DNA of 64,000 nt from contig NC_052405.1 of NCBI RefSeq assembly GCF_009389715.1, positions 17,623,397-17,687,396 of the forward strand, written 5' to 3'. This document shows positions 24,346-35,431 of this stretch, piece after piece. This stretch comes from Phoenix dactylifera (taxonomy: Eukaryota > Streptophyta > Magnoliopsida > Arecales > Arecaceae). The notes under the pieces are model-generated. The model made no database searches and was not told where the DNA came from. It saw nothing but the letters and a program-made list of their open reading frames with translations. Position numbers and translations under genes: made by a program. The stretch's first letter is position 1. Each line of letters starts with the position of its first letter.

Positions 24346-26329
24346 GAGGAAATTAAATTCATCATGACAGTATATAAGGAATACGAAATGAAAACTTTTG
24401 GAAACTTTATATGTAGAATTTTGAACTTGTGGCATGCCTTATGTTGTAATTCTAGTAGTTCCTTTATCCAAATTTGTATTGATCTTTCTATTAGAGTTGA
24501 AGGACTTGCAATGTTTTTAGATTTATGGTAGATAATAACTGATTTTCCTCTATCATCATCCTTAATTAACCTATAACGAATGTATGATTCGTTAAATAAA
24601 TGATTATCAACTTTTACACAATACTTATATGAAAAGCTAGATTTTAGTATGAGGATCTAATGTCATCTGCTTTCTTTGAAATGGGATTGAATAGAATCAT
24701 TGTTGTACAGATGGATGAAAAATATTTGGTTGTAATTTGGAAATTTTCTACTCGCCATACTTATCTGACAATAGTAATTTGAAAATATTGATCTAGTTAA
24801 TATTGTAGTCAATTAAATTGAAGTGATTTCAATTTTTTATTGGAGATTTTTTTTAAAAAAAAATCTTATTTAGGAATTTGAAAAATTACAAATTTTCTTT
24901 ACTTACTACACTAATTTTTTATTTAAAATTATCTACTACTAAGTTGAATTTGAAATAATTTCAAAATTTTCATTTGGATCTTTATACTCACTTATTTTCA
25001 ATTTCCTTTTTTTTGAATTTTCTTTACTTGGCTGTTTTTGACTCGCCATAATTATTTGATCACTGTAGGTTATTTTCTATATATTACTAGTTTTTATTTG
25101 GATAGTTTCTTTTCTGACTACAGTAGGATATTTTCTATATTTTAGGATTTAGTGGGATACTTGAGATGAAGAGAGAGGATAAAATTGAGATTGAGAATTG
25201 ATAGATGAAAATTGGAAGGAATATTCTCAGGGTTCAAAACTAATATTTTTGATATGATAAACATATATAGAGAAAGAGATGGATTATGCTCCTCTCGAGA
25301 GAAGGTATCTACTCCTCTTAAAAATCGATATCTACACTATTGATCATGATCTACACTCCTAAAAATATGTAAATATTAAAAATTACATATTTTAATAATC
25401 ATAATATATATATAGATTAAAAAAAGTATTGTAATTTTTAAATCATAGTAACAATATGATCTCGTATCATTTTAATTGTACATTTTTTGCATTTAATTAA
25501 TGCATAGGTTGGAGACCATCAAAATACATGAATTTTGTTTTCTATATATTTTTAATAGCATAAATCATGATTCATAATGTGAATTTTTGATTTGGCTTCT
25601 CAATCATTGATTTTAGAGTTGAGAAATGCCATTTTCAGTTGTGTTTATATGGTTGCATGCATATACATATATGCATGCGCACGCGTGTAGACACATATAT
25701 ACGTCAACATCAAGTTACACTTGATATGACTTGTATAAAGTTACATCTTTTTTTTGAATTAGATGATAGAAGTGCCATATTGATGATCTGAGCTATTAGA
25801 TATGATCTTCTATATTTGAACTTCTTATATATTAAAGGGTATGTGATTTAGACACCTTTAGCCTATATATCAAGTAGCCAATTTTTTAATATTATTTAAT
25901 CTTTCTAATTTTTGATTATTTGATGCATAGGTTAGGAGTCTCTAAATATGATTTTTAGTATACAGTCTATTTGTAGATAGTAAATTATATCCAACAGTTT
26001 AGGTCAGCGAAGTAGAGATGTAATTGTTCAATTCAAAAAATATGTAATTTTATAGAAGTTGAAAAAGACAATTTGAACCTCGTTTTCTAAAAAAAATTCT
26101 AGTACAATTAAAAAAGGATGCTACCAGCAACCGCTTCTTTCTGCAATATTGGTTCAAAATTTGGATCGCATTTTTTCCTTTCAAAAATTGAACATTACCT
26201 CGCAGCCAACTACTTGAAAACCTATGCGAAGGAAGAGACAAAGCCGAATAGTGGAGACTTGGGTTCACCTCAATGTCTATTTGTTAAACAATTGAGAATC
26301 CACACCCCCCCTTCCCCCCCCGAGTGGCC
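24346..26329. other. AT-rich intergenic DNA, no gene recognised
   Basis: Strongly AT-rich. It contains an inverted pair of a dispersed motif (25771-25808 and 25983-26020) that may mark the arms of a MITE of about 250 bp. No coding potential was recognised. Confidence 0.45.
25771..26020. mobile_element. Possible MITE with inverted arms
   Basis: The left arm AGTGCCATATTGATGATCTG is, in reverse complement, similar to the right arm TATCCAACAGTTTAGGTCAG and more clearly to the copy at 37072-37110. Arms are about 38 bp and diverged. No target duplication could be fixed. Confidence 0.3.
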
Positions 26330-27299
26330 ATGTTTGTCTGAAAGGTGGCATAGAGCTGCTTGCCCACTAGGGGCATGCTGGCTCAACGTGGGGTGCGCAT
26401 TCCCCTAGGCTATTGGGCCTACTCGGATGGTTCAGATCTGGGGGCTCGCCTCGGCTTCCTTAGGGTTGTAGCAGGGGTGGTCATCGACTGAGGATTTTTG
26501 TTCTTCCTGAGGGATGCCTCACAAAGGCCCGACTTCGAGGAGCTGGAAATTATGGTGGCCTATCTTGCTTATCATTGCTGGCTTGATAGGAATGCCTGGA
26601 TCTTTGAGGATAGAGCAGCACAATTGAGAGTGGTGGTAGACCGAACTCTGCTTCATGCGACGAAGGTTATTGGTAGCACCACATTGTCGTCCCTTGGGGC
26701 GGCCTGAAAAATCTAGGGTTCCCATTCATCTCCTGTAGTGCCTAGGACAGTGTTTGTCTCATGAGAGCCCCCACTTCCTGGCTTTCTTAAGGTGAACTCG
26801 ATGGACGCATTGACACAGATGGGAGTAGCAGGGTGCGGGGTTTGTCATCCGAGACCAGGAGGCTTGATTCGTGGCGGCCGAGGGTCGGCATGATATCTGA
26901 TCAGTTTGTCGTAAGTGCTGAACTCAAAGCAGCATGGGAGGGACTCACCTATGCGAGACAGGTGTTGAATGTGGACGACATTCTCCTTGAGGGATACTCT
27001 GCCATAGTGATTGAGTGGATTCAGGGCCGAGGGCAAGCGGCTAGTAGGATACGGCTACTTCACGACATCTGTCATATTCTGGGCAAGTGCGCCTCCTTTG
27101 GGGCTGCACACGTCTACAAGAAGACGAACAGTGCTGAGGATTGGGTGGCATCTAATGTGGCCCATCACTTTGGAAGTTTTATTTAGGAAAACTATGTGAT
27201 TGTCCCTTCTCTCTTGCGCTCTGTACTTTTTTCTAATCTAATGGGTTACACCCACACACATAGTGTGTGAGTCCCGTTGTACCAAAAAAAAAAAAAAAA
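26330..27299 (+). pseudogene. LINE 3' fragment (RNase H end) with poly(A)
   Basis: The + strand encodes the C-terminal part of a LINE ORF2 in broken frames. AYHCWLDRNAWIFED (about 26570) is the linker typically found before the RNase H domain. The RNase H-like part at about 26905-27185 shows SAELKAAWEGLTYAR, LLEGYSAIVIEWI and AEDWVASN motifs. Stops and frame changes occur between 26705 and 26905. A poly(A) run lies at 27285-27299. Its 3'UTR differs from the LINE tails at 9352 and 52799, so it belongs to another subfamily. Confidence 0.75.
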
Positions 27300-27648
27300 T
27301 TGACGATCCGAAGGAGGTGTGCAGGCAAGCTGAAGACCTCTTTCTCTTGTGGTCAAGCTTGGGCAAAAATATTGAAATTTTGAAAAAATAGTATTTTATT
27401 TGGAGAAAGGTAGAACCAAAAATAACGGTTATTATTTATGTTATAATGGACATATAATAGTAAATAATATATTATAATGGTTATTATATTCCCTATCTAT
27501 TATTATATATATAAAGTAATGGGGGAGGCTGAAATTGCTATGGTAGCCATCGTAATGCTCATGACACCGTTATTTAAAACCTTAGTTTTCTCTGTGACAC
27601 AGAGCATGGGCGTTGGCGAGGACCCGTGTTAGGAATAGCACTATAATC

Positions 27649-28176
27649 TTGGGGTGCAAATGGGTCGATTGGGTCATGAATGATCTCGACCCAATCTGAT
27701 TCTTTATTTAGGTTCTAACTTTGGACTCAGACCCAATCCAATAGAAGATCAAATTGGGTCGGGCCATTGCTACAATTTTTGACCTAACGGATTATTCTAG
27801 TCGGGTTGGGTCTATGTATAATCGGACCCAATCCAAAAAATTCGGATCTAGTTTGGGTCTGAGTTGGGTCAACCCATCCATGGCTCCAGAACTTGTTTGC
27901 ATCCCCTCGAACTGCAGCCTATGGGCCCAAAAAATTCTACAAATTCGCGTCGGGTCGGATCGGAGTGGGTCGTAGGATCGAAAATCCAAAATTACCCAAA
28001 TTTCAAATGGGTCGGGTTGGATCCGAATTCAGTAAACCCAGACCTGACCCAGAAAATAGAACGGATCCAATTTATGATCCGACTCAGCTCCACAGGTCTT
28101 CCAAAATAGGTCGGGTCGGTCTAAGCGGGTCAAATCGGGTCGGATTATGGGTCGACCTGAGCCATTTGCAGCCTTG
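27649..28176. mobile_element. Non-autonomous hAT-like element rich in GGGTCGGGT repeats
   Basis: The left end TTGGGGTGCAA and right end (reverse complement CAAGGCTGCAA) form imperfect terminal inverted repeats of the CAGGGGTGCAA type seen in plant hAT elements. Flanks are CTATAATC (27641-27648) and CTAGAATC (28177-28184), a 7-of-8 match to an 8-bp TSD. The 528-bp body is full of GGGTCGG/GACCCAA words in both orientations, as expected of subterminal transposase-binding repeats. No transposase is encoded. Confidence 0.7.
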
Positions 28177-28184
28177 CTAGAATC

Positions 28185-28664
28185 TGATTAGAGGGGACAA
28201 AGTGCCAGTAGGTTTTGGTCAGGGTGGGGAGGGAGTGTGTGTATTTTGCCAATGAGTTATTGGGCTAGTGGTTTTTTATTTCAAGTTAATCTTTATTCCA
28301 TCCTGTTGAGAGACAGAGTAATGTGATCAAGATACAGAGTTCATGCCAAAAGGGATGTCCTCAACTCCAACAGCCATTTGTTTGGTGTAGTGTACCATTC
28401 CGATCCTCCTACAGAAAACCTAGTGTATAGTCTACAGATTGACAAGATCTTAACCGATAGTGAAAAGCTTCTAGCTTTATTAGCACAAAAAAAAAACTCA
28501 GGATGATGAAGGCCTACGAGCATGCCCAAATTTACCAAAAACATGGCTCGGCAAGAAAAAGGCATTCCCTACTTCTGAATCGGAGTCTTCATTTTCCTTC
28601 TTCAGCACTTCCAGATCGGTTATGTCGATCAGCCATAGAACCAGTTTTTGATCGAAAGAAATTT
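28185..28664. other. Intergenic, no gene recognised
   Basis: Sequence between the hAT-like element and the duplicated FLX-like segment. No coding or repeat signature is seen. Confidence 0.5.
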
Positions 28665-30935
28665 ATTCAATTAACTTTGTTGCTAAAATATATAGATCAT
28701 GCCTCCCCATGTAGCTTATGTAAGAACCTGCACCTAATACTATAAATATTGACCTTAAAGAATGCTCAAAGTAATCCTGAAAGGTAGTAGTTTGAGAAAA
28801 GCCCAAGCATCTCAAGGTCAACCCTCCAAAGCTCATCAAAACAAACTACAATCTGCAAAATATCTGTGCTAAAATACATTAGGTTCAGCATCATGACAGC
28901 ATAATTGCCATGCAAACTAGAAATTATAGAAGAAACATCTGCATTGAGGTTATATAAAATCTTATGTCTCTCTTCATGCTTTCATAAATAAGCAGCAGAC
29001 AATGATAACATATGCTTAAATTTTTTTAGTTGTTGCTGCCATGCCGGAAGCCGGTTGTTATAGCTTGCAGAATAGTTGGTAATTGCTGTCAGCCTGAAGT
29101 CTAAGAGCATATATCAAGAAAACCATGGCAAGCAGCGGGCATAAACCATCAGAATCTGAAAGACAGCGTATCGAGGCTCCTGGGTTGCTGTATGATCGCT
29201 CTTATCCTGGGTGGGGCGAAGAAAATATCGCAGCTCAGGCAGCTGAGATAGAAAGTCTTGTAGGTAAAAATCAAGGACTGATAGCAAGCAATGCGACCTT
29301 GAGACAGGAGATTCTTTATACTCAGCAGGAAATGCAGAGGCTGCAAGCTTATGTTGCTCGTGTGCAGACCGAAAGAAATATGCAGATCAGAGGACTACTG
29401 GAAAAGATTAGGAAAACGGAAGCTGATGTCAGTGATGGTGAAATAGTGAAGAGGGAACTACGGAAGGCATACTTGGAGAGACACAGCCTGGTAGCTGAAA
29501 AACAGGAACTGATCATCAAAATCCAGCGTGTGACAGAAGAACTACAGAAAGCCTACACAGACATCAGAAAGCTGCCTGAGATGCATGCTGAGACAGATGG
29601 GTTAAGACAGGATTATCAAAGAATATGGTAAGCCCTTCATCAGTTTCTGATTGCTTTACTTTCTTTTATTTGTGATGATATCACTAATTTCACTTCATCG
29701 TTCGGTCAGTGCCGCTTTTGGGTCTGAAAGGAGCTTGAATGCTGAAAAAGTCAAGCAGATGAATGCAATGGAGGGGTACCTGATATCCATGGCTAGTGAA
29801 GCTGCGAAGCTACGAACTGAGTTGGCGAATGGTAAGAAAAGAATTTTTGTGCACTCTTGGCAGCTTCATCTTATTGTCTCCTTGTTCTTAAACTACTCTA
29901 ATTTTACTGACTTCTATTTTTTTTTATAGCACCAAATCCATATGGAGGCATATATGGAAGTCCAGATCCTATTCAAGCACTATCAGGACAGAGTGATAAA
30001 GAATGTAGATATGGCCAAGGTGGTGGGCATGTAGATTGCTTTTATGGGTATGGAGAAAATCCAGGTGCTAGCCTTGGCCATGGAGGTTCTGTCAGTTGTG
30101 CTGAAGTGTATGGAATGACTCAGGCTCAAGTAACCAGTGCAATAGATGGAGATGGATTGAATGCATCCACTGGTGAGAGTTTTGCTGGAGAGGAAACCAA
30201 TCCTTCACAGGTTACAATCATAAGTGGTGGGCTAGCAGCTGAAGGAGTGAGTGGCGTTGGCGATGAGACAGGAGGAGGAGCTCCATAGCCTTCAAGGTGT
30301 GAGAGTGTGAAGATGTGTTCTATAAAGAAAAGCCAGTATGTTTATCCTAGTGAGTGCTAGTTACACTTTTGATTAGTTTGCTTACTGGGTTTGGACAATG
30401 GATAGATTTTATGCTGAAACCTAGTGCTATGGTTTCCACTCAGCAATTTTATTATTGGATAAATTTTGGCTGGGTGGCAATAGTGAGCAATAATATGTGT
30501 TCTTCGAGACTTTTTTCGAGCGAGGTCATGCCTGACTAGCTGATTTGAAAATTTTATCAGCCTGAACTAGTAAACAAAGCATAGATTTTGGTCAGTATAT
30601 AGTCCATGACGGTCTAAAAATAGCTTAAATCTCCAATTTCCGTGTTGAGAGGGATTAATGAACATATACCCATTTCCATCCTTCTCCGAGGTCATCTTAT
30701 GATGAATGGACTGAAATGCACTACTTTTCTAACATAATCAGAAGTGTCAATTATGTGCTTCACTTTGTTGATTTTTTATATTAAATGTACTGCAGGTGTT
30801 ATCTTTATTATTTTTTTGGGATGGTGTTCATCGTATGATTTAATGTCTTTTTTGGTGATGCAAGTGTAACAAGCTTGGCATCATCCGAATTATGACCGTA
30901 TTGTTTATTTCTTTTGTCCCTTCGGTCTTGATTTT
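28665..30935 (+). repeat. Duplicated segment, copy 2 (carries FLX-like gene 2)
   Basis: This is the counterpart of 11855-14660: the same order of 5' flank, 5'UTR intron acceptor (GCTTGCAG, exon from 29071), three coding exons and 3' flank. It is more compact because of shorter flanks and exon deletions. Edges are approximate because flank similarity fades. Confidence 0.7.
29125..30288 (+). CDS. FLX-like coiled-coil protein 2 (diverged paralogue)
   Basis: Coding exons 29125-29627, 29710-29831 and 29930-30288, with GT-AG junctions and the same intron phases as the 12384 gene, give 327 aa. The ATG context is ACCATGG. ERQRIEAPGLL at residue 12 and a coiled coil from about residue 33 to 208 define the family. 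Relative to copy 1 it lacks about 16 residues of the Pro-rich N-terminal segment and 6 codons at the end of exon 2. Its C-terminus keeps YGGIYGSP and GQGGGH but has fewer Tyr/Gly repeats and a more acidic, Ser/Thr-rich end (GDETGGGAP). No stop or frameshift is seen, so it may be expressed. It could be a sub- or neofunctionalised copy or an early-stage pseudogene. Neither codon use nor context decides this. Confidence 0.83.
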
Positions 30936-31989
30936 GTCCAATAGCAGGAACTGGAGCTCAAGTTCTGGAACTAAATTATAACAAATAAATCCAGACAAAC
31001 TGAAAATTACAAATAAAATTTGAATGACCGACCTAAAAAATATTAATAAGTGAAAGTAAAAAATAGAAATAATTATAGTTTCACCCCCTCAAGTTTTAAG
31101 TAATTTTCAGGCACACCTCTTCGTCTTTAAAAATTTTCAAAATGACTTTTAATGTTTTCAAAGTGTTTCAAAGTAGTCCTATCACTCATCTGGTAGCTTG
31201 TGTCCATCGCATATTAACATAAAGTTGTAGGATAAAAATGCTATGAGTATCAATTGTTTAGAATGGAGCCCTGGCACCAAGGATACCACAAATCACGTGA
31301 GGTCCTATGATTTGTTTCTAAATAACAGGGCTCCTCTTCATCTAGAGAAACTCCGAGGAAACGGAGGAGGGAGAGAGGGAGAGAGAGGCCATGAGGGAGT
31401 GAGAGAAAAGGCTTACCATTCTCAGGTAGTGGAGAATTCTTGCATGGTGATCTTTACATTCTCCTTTCGAATGAAATATCTCCCACTTGGCCACCTAAGA
31501 GGAATTTTATAGTTCCTTGGTAGTAGAATCAAACAGCCTCTATCCTTAAGAGACTCTCGAACACATAGACACTCATATTCAATGGGGGCGTCATGATCTC
31601 CCAAATTCAAACTCTATGAGATAATGTAGTAGGGCTAACGAATAATCTTCATTGGCGGAGCCAGATCATAGCCATACTGAGAATACATACATACAAAATA
31701 GATTTTTCATAATTTGTCTAGTCACATTTTTCAGATTTCATAACATATAATATAATTCTAAAATGATTATTAATATACCTGACCGTTTTGCTAAGTACAA
31801 AGTAAATATCAGAATTTAATCAACTAATTATATTTTACCAAAAAATAAGAAAATATACTTTGAAGCATTAGGTTATCTCTTCTCACTTTAAATCCTAATT
31901 CAGAAATCATTAAAATAATATTAATTTTAACATCATTCCAGAAATCAAACGAACTTAAAATTAAACACTATTGGAAAATGACCTCCTGC
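30936..31989. other. Intergenic, no gene recognised
   Basis: AT-rich with no recognised coding frame. A stretch around 31080-31230 has MITE-like composition, but ends could not be defined. Confidence 0.45.
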
Positions 31990-32924
31990 CCCCAGATTAG
32001 GTCGATCAAGTTATTGTGCTCGACTGCCTAAGATGGTTTGAGCAAGGAGAGTTCAACTTGGATCAGGTGAAGGTCAAAGTAACCAAATTTTTAAAAAGTC
32101 TAACTATGGTTGAGGTAATAGGCCGGTCTATCGCCCGGATACTGGGACAATCAGGGCCTCCACCTAGGAGTCAACTTGGATCTAAGCAAAAGAAAGTCAA
32201 GGCTTTGAACTAAGATTCCTAAATCTAGCCTAGAGAGAGAAAGAGGCTTAGAGAGAGAATCTCGGCCCAAGTCTTGGTCTAATCTTGATCATAGGCCTAG
32301 TTCGAGTGGTTCGGGTGGTGGATGATTAGGAGAACGATTTAGATCTACTCGATTAAAGGAGAGCTAGAAAATATTTTTTTTTTTAGTCCAAAATAAAGAT
32401 GAACACAGCCCACAATAGATGAACATGACTCAAAATGAATGAACATGGCCCAAAATAAACACAGTCCACAATAGATGAATATAGCCCAACATGACTGAAC
32501 ACGGCCTACAATGGATGAATAGAGCCCAAAATAAATGAACACGGTTCAAAATGAAGACGGCCCAAAATAGATGGATGGGGCCCAAAATGACTGAGCAAAG
32601 ACCAAAATGAACCCAACCCACAATAGATGAACAAGGCCCAAAATAAATCAATACGGCCCAAAATGAACACGACCCACAATAGATGAATAGGGCCCAAATT
32701 AGATGAACATGACCCAATCACGACCCAAAATGGTGTTCTTCTTCTTCATCTCGTTGAACTAAGAAACAAAGAGGAAGGGGGAAGAGAAGGAAGAGAGGGA
32801 GGAGAGGCCGAAATGTCTGGCGGTGGCCGGCCTGGGTGGTTGACGGCCAGCAATCGATAACAGTTGCAGCCAGCGGCAACTGTGGCAGCAGTGCATCCGA
32901 CAAAGAGAAGGGATCTCGAAGCAC

Positions 32925-32966
<42 letters not shown>

Positions 32967-33308
32967 AGAGCCTCAAGCAGTGGTGCTGAGCCGGGGTGGC
33001 ACGTCGGCCACCGGAGAAGCATGAGGAAGAGGGAGGAGAGAGAAGATTTAGGGTGGCGGAGTTCTTAGAGGGATGAGGGCTTTTTATAGGGCATTGAAGG
33101 GGATCGTGGCTCGTTTACCATCATGATTCTCGTGGTGGTTGACCGCGATCGGCAGCCCCGGAGCTCCGTCCCTATCACGCTGAGGAAGATGGGGGAAGAA
33201 GATCGCGAAAGCAATCATCTGTCCCTTATCTCCCTTCGGCCATGGGATAAAGTCGGTTGGGCCTGCCAACTTCAGTCCAATAAGGCCCATTTAGGGCCTA
33301 TTCTCACA
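31990..33308 (-). repeat. Probable Ty3/gypsy 3' LTR region
   Basis: On the minus strand the gypsy coding remnant is followed by AAGGAGGGAAGGA, a polypurine tract, then TGTGAGAATAGGCCC, an LTR-like TG start at 33308. Sequence from there down to about 32000 is therefore read as LTR, including the minisatellite at 32390-32730 and a (GA)n patch at 32934-32962. The far end and target duplication were not found, so the left limit is a guess. Confidence 0.45.
32390..32730. repeat. Minisatellite of GGCCCAAAATRRATGAACA-like units
   Basis: About 18-19 imperfect units, each combining CCCAAAAT or CCCACAAT with AGATGAACA/AAATGAACA. Units vary in length (about 15-22 bp) and alternate AAAAT and ACAAT types, suggesting a higher-order period near 38 bp. 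Open frames across it are an artefact of the repeat. Confidence 0.85.
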
Positions 33309-33871
33309 TCCTTCCCTCCTTAAAAAAATTTGTCCTCGAAATTTAATATATCTTAGCTTACAAAAAGGTTCGGATATTTTTTTTCTTCATCTCGTCCTCT
33401 AGTTTCCAAGTAGCCTCACGTTCTGAGTAGTTGCTCCGCTGGATATTGACATAAGAAATAGTGTGCCTTTTTTATATTTCTTCCTTTCTATCAACTACAC
33501 GTATAGGCTGCGCATCATATATCAAGTCTTCTCTAAGCTGCAAAGGAGCCATTTCTACCATATAGCCTGCATCTAAAATATACTTTTTTAACATTGGAAC
33601 ATGGAATACATTATAAACTCCAGACAGTGAAGGTGGAAGTGCAAATCTGTATGCAACGACTCCAACTCTTTTTAGAATTTCAAAAGATCCCACATAATGC
33701 GGACTGAGTTTTCCACGAACTTCAAATTGCAGTACCCCTTTAGTTGGAGATACTTTTAAAAATACATGATCTCTAACTTGAAATTTTAATTCTCCCATTC
33801 TATTGTCTGCATAGAAGATGAGAAGTAGAATTCCAACATCCCCGTAGGCTGACCAAGTAGGAGTGCCCGGC
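33309..33871 (-). pseudogene. Ty3/gypsy polyprotein C-terminal remnant (chromovirus-like)
   Basis: Minus-strand frame from about 33864 encodes the end of gypsy integrase: VRDHVFLKVSPTKGVLQFE, LSPHYVGSFEILKRVG, YRFALPPSLSGVYNVFHVPML. In chromoviruses this region is followed by a chromodomain. Here it continues after an in-frame TAA with a chromodomain-like tail (EREATWKLEDEMKKK) that is then frameshifted in an A-run near 33375. The rest of the element (gag, protease, RT, RNase H, integrase core) is absent from the window. Confidence 0.8.
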
Positions 33872-33879
33872 ATCCCGAT

Positions 33880-34402
33880 CGGTCCGATTAAGGTAATTTC
33901 ATCGAATCATGCTCGGACTAGGGTACAGATGACTCAATAGAGATTGGGGGTGATCAAATAAAACAATATTTGACAAGGGCTAGTGTGGAGGCTGACACAC
34001 CGCCCGACGATCCTGGATCAAGACCCATCACGAGGGTTAATTTAAAATCACTATGTAGAGTCCCTACTAGATCCAACTATCCTCAAGAGAGTAGAGAGAG
34101 AAAGTCCAAGTAGAGAGAGAAATAAGAGAGAGGAAGAGAGAGAGAAGAGAGAAAGAAGAGAGGGACTCTCCTCTTCTTCCCCCAAATAGGGGAGAGTCAT
34201 CTCTCCTCTTCTGTCAAATCTAGGGGGCAGTCGATGGTGGCTCAGCTCCGAGCGAAGGTGGCCATGATGGCTCTCAACCACAGTCATTGCCGACAACAGT
34301 GGTTGAAAGCGGCGAAACCCTGAAGAAAAGGGGGCAAAACTGTTTCAGAAGATTTTCCGACAATTTGCTGGCCCAAATCAGGGTGGTTTATGGCCAAAAG
34401 GC

Positions 34403-34448
<46 letters not shown>

Positions 34449-34900
34449 ACAAGAAGAAGCCTACCTCAGCCTGGTAAGGTAGTTCGGCAGCTCCTTTCGG
34501 TGATAAATTAAAGAAGACGGTCGGAGAAGAAGTTCAAGATTGGTGACTCAAACTTGAGTGAACTTGAAGGAGAAAGGAGGGGATATTAAATAGCCGATGT
34601 CGATCTTATCCGATCAGTCTCCAGATCACAATGAACTTCCGATCTCATCGCGATCGAGGGAGAAAGAAGACTCTAGTCAGAATCTTCCTCTCGCTACCCT
34701 CACATGCATCGCACATGCAGTGACCCAAATGTGGCTGGGCCGGTCAAGTAGACTAGATCTAGTCCACTAGTTTGACAACACCACTCCTCTCCCCACGGCG
34801 ACCCTGCAGCAATTGGATTGGTACATGGAGGTCACTTAAGTGATAGACAGGTCTCATGCACCAACCCACCAATCACCGTACCCTGCTCCAAGTGGCAAAT
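33880..34900. other. Purine-rich, possibly LTR-derived DNA
   Basis: It contains AGAGAG-rich tracts (including (GA)n at 34408-34445), repeated GAGAGTAGAGAGAG / AAGTAGAGAGAG words and GC-richer blocks. The composition resembles the gypsy LTR nearby. A CA end at 34780 (reverse complement TGTTGTCAAAC) could be an LTR edge, but no partner or target duplication was found. No gene is supported. Confidence 0.35.
34408..34445. repeat. (GA)n microsatellite
   Basis: About 19 GA units in the purine-rich region; a shorter (GA)n lies at 35388-35405, just downstream of the GDSL gene stop on its strand. Confidence 0.9.
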
Positions 34901-35431
34901 GGAAGGATACAATGAAGCTTTTTATAAATGGAAGAGGAGCAAATAGACCAGGTCCGATGTGAAGATACCCAATTTTTTCTACATAGGGCAGGATGGACAA
35001 CCAATCCAAATATAAAATTTAACCTCTTGATTAGTCCATCTACATCTTTTTTTTTTCGGGGGTGTCCTTTTAGCATCCTTTTGTTGGTCATTTGTATTAG
35101 TGATTATGTAATAAACAAATAGCTAACGTGCTGTTGGGTCACGTTTGACGTAGCCCAAAGACATTTAGCCATAGATGTGCATGGCTATGGTTTTCTTCAA
35201 CAGCCAAGAAACACTATCTTAATTTAAATTAATTTGAGAATTTTACTCAAAAAAATCATGAGTCCCCTCCAACAATCCCATACGGTTCACATAATTCAAA
35301 TCATAAATTTATTTGCTTCCCCATTAGAAGCATTTTAAGTTCTCAAAGGCAGCTTATCAGCTATAATGCATATTATTAGCACCAACGAGAGAGAGAGAGA
35401 GAGAGTAAAAGGCCGGACACTGCTAATGCTT

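Noticed and set aside
32345..32721. Open frames of 65-95 codons rich in Phe, Trp, Cys and Leu
   Set aside because: They run through a minisatellite whose unit happens to lack stops in these frames.
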